Assembly: GCA_002311835.1 (NCBI GenBank)
Contig: DBZY01000076.1
Span: 64,939-77,881, forward strand
Direction: 5' to 3'
DNA length: 12,943 bases
DNA from: Proteobacteria bacterium UBA1148
GTDB lineage: Bacteria; Pseudomonadota; Gammaproteobacteria; Steroidobacterales; Rariloculaceae
Below are positions 12,056 through 12,943 of the stretch, in pieces. The translations under genes were made by a program, and so were the position numbers. The stretch's first letter is position 1. The number at the start of each line of letters is the position of its first letter. The notes below the pieces were generated by a model, which saw only the letters and a program-made list of their open reading frames with translations, was not told the origin of the DNA and did no database searches.

Positions 12056-12943
12056 ATGGGAAATTTTAATTTCATTGTCAACGTAATGGTTATGCAGCTA
12101 TTAAGTTTTGTAGTGGCGGCACAAACGAGTTCGGATTGGCCAACATTTGGAGGTCAGCCAGGTGGTGGACAGTACTCCGCACTCGAACAGATAAATATAG
12201 AAAACGTTGACCAGCTAGAGGTGGCCTGGATACATCATTCTGGTGATGCATCGTGGCTTGAGGTTACTCCTATTCACGCCAATAACACGCTGTACTACTG
12301 CTCACCAATGAACCGGGTCATCGCCTTGGATCCGGTGACGGGAGAGGAAAAGTGGCGTTTTGATCCTCATGCCGATGAAGGAGGTCTTGGCTTAGTTGAT
12401 GAACCTCGTCGGAGCGTACGCTGTCGCAGTGTGGCGTATTGGGAGGCGGAGACGCCTCGCCCTGGTGTGGAGTGCGAGAAACGTATCTACAAAGGCGATA
12501 TTGATGGACACCTTTTTGCAATAGACGCGGATACAGGGGCATCTTGCTCAGATTTCGGGGCGAATGAAGGCCATAGTGGCTTTGTAAGTCACTGGGACTA
12601 TGAAGGTAACGGGGTTGGGCCTCGGCATACGACATCAGGACCTATCGTAGTTGGAGACATCGTCATTTCAGCTGTTGGTGTTGAGGATAGCCCCGTCAAT
12701 GCAAGCGATGGTTTCGTACGCGGCTTTGATGTGCGAACTGGCGAACTCGTCTGGGAGTTTAACCCCATCCCTCCAGAGCGCGTCAACGAGACTGGAGCTG
12801 CGAATGTCTGGTCGACACTCAGTGCGGATATTGAGCGTAGACTAGTGTTTCTACCTACCACTAGCCCATCTTCGGATTTCTATGGTGGGCCTCGTCCGTT
12901 TCCGATTCCTTACGGGACGGCAACCATTGCATTATCTGCAGAG
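12056..12943 (+). CDS. PQQ-dependent dehydrogenase (quinoprotein), N-terminal part, cut by right edge
   Basis: The frame is open from ATG 12056 through the last base, giving 296 residues without a stop. A short signal peptide (MGNFNFIVNVMVMQLLSFVVAAQ) precedes WPTFGGQPGGGQYSALEQIN (28-47), the usual opening of periplasmic PQQ dehydrogenases. YCSPMNRVIALDPVTGEEKW (81-100), VRCRSVAYW (121-129), GHLFAIDADTG (151-161), VRGFDVRTGELVWEF (221-235) and TGAANVWSTLSADIERRLVF (246-265) follow as W-motif propeller blades. TSPSSDFYGG (269-278) is typical of the glucose/quinate-type group. Such enzymes oxidise alcohols, sugars or related hydroxyl compounds and pass electrons to quinone or cytochrome c. The PQQ contacts and any C-terminal heme domain lie beyond the window, so substrate and acceptor cannot be judged. 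GAGGAG ends 5 bases before the ATG; an in-frame GTG at 12041 is less likely. Confidence 0.88.
   Translation, partial: MGNFNFIVNVMVMQLLSFVVAAQTSSDWPTFGGQPGGGQYSALEQINIENVDQLEVAWIHHSGDASWLEVTPIHANNTLYYCSPMNRVIALDPVTGEEKWRFDPHADEGGLGLVDEPRRSVRCRSVAYWEAETPRPGVECEKRIYKGDIDGHLFAIDADTGASCSDFGANEGHSGFVSHWDYEGNGVGPRHTTSGPIVVGDIVISAVGVEDSPVNASDGFVRGFDVRTGELVWEFNPIPPERVNETGAANVWSTLSADIERRLVFLPTTSPSSDFYGGPRPFPIPYGTATIALSAE

Noticed and set aside
12318..12861. Minus-strand frames of 105 and 87 residues at the right end
   Set aside because: They are antisense to the open PQQ dehydrogenase frame, whose motifs are unmistakable.
1..12943. Search for CRISPR arrays, insertion sequences, tRNA or phage genes
   Set aside because: No regularly spaced repeats, transposase motifs, tRNA-like cloverleaf or phage products were seen on either strand.

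Overview
The window looks like a chromosomal stretch of a Gram-negative bacterium. Nearly every product has an N-terminal signal peptide. One product is a predicted outer-membrane beta-barrel ending in Phe. G+C is about one half by eye. The mix of DUF6152-type proteins, a DUF5916 barrel, a PQQ dehydrogenase and a 4HBT thioesterase suggests Pseudomonadota, perhaps an uncultured gammaproteobacterium. No rRNA or marker gene is present, so the taxon is a guess. I saw no tRNA, transposon, CRISPR array or integrase.

Layout. (1) Positions 1-1392, minus strand: a DUF6152-like gene, then a roughly 280-aa secreted protein with a G-x-W/F-E-G-D/N-T-L motif (called 'WEG protein' here, a descriptive label and not a database name), then the start of another DUF6152-like gene cut by the left edge. 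(2) Positions 1393-1687: divergent regulatory gap. (3) Positions 1688-5208, plus strand, tightly packed operon: DUF6152, WEG, a single-gene DUF6152-WEG fusion, and an NHL-type beta-propeller. (4) Positions 5278-7348, minus strand: a hotdog thioesterase and a secreted beta-lactamase-fold serine hydrolase. (5) Positions 7349-7640: divergent gap rich in inverted repeats. (6) Positions 7641-9010, plus strand: another DUF6152 then WEG pair. (7) Positions 9183-11828: a SPOR + CBM9-like + DUF5916 outer-membrane protein. (8) Position 12056 to the right edge: the first 296 residues of a PQQ-dependent dehydrogenase.

The striking feature is the repeated two-gene module. DUF6152 is followed by WEG in the same order three times, a fourth copy is fused into one polypeptide in that same order, and a further DUF6152-like start lies at the left edge. 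Fusion plus repeated adjacency argues that the two secreted domains work together. In four of five complete DUF6152 domains the predicted mature protein starts directly with His-His, and all five keep a P-H pair further in. The WEG domains share two cysteines that could form a disulfide. The molecular function is unknown to me. The surrounding secreted hydrolase, propeller, outer-membrane protein and quinoprotein fit a cell-envelope oxidation or catabolic locus, but that is inference from neighbours.
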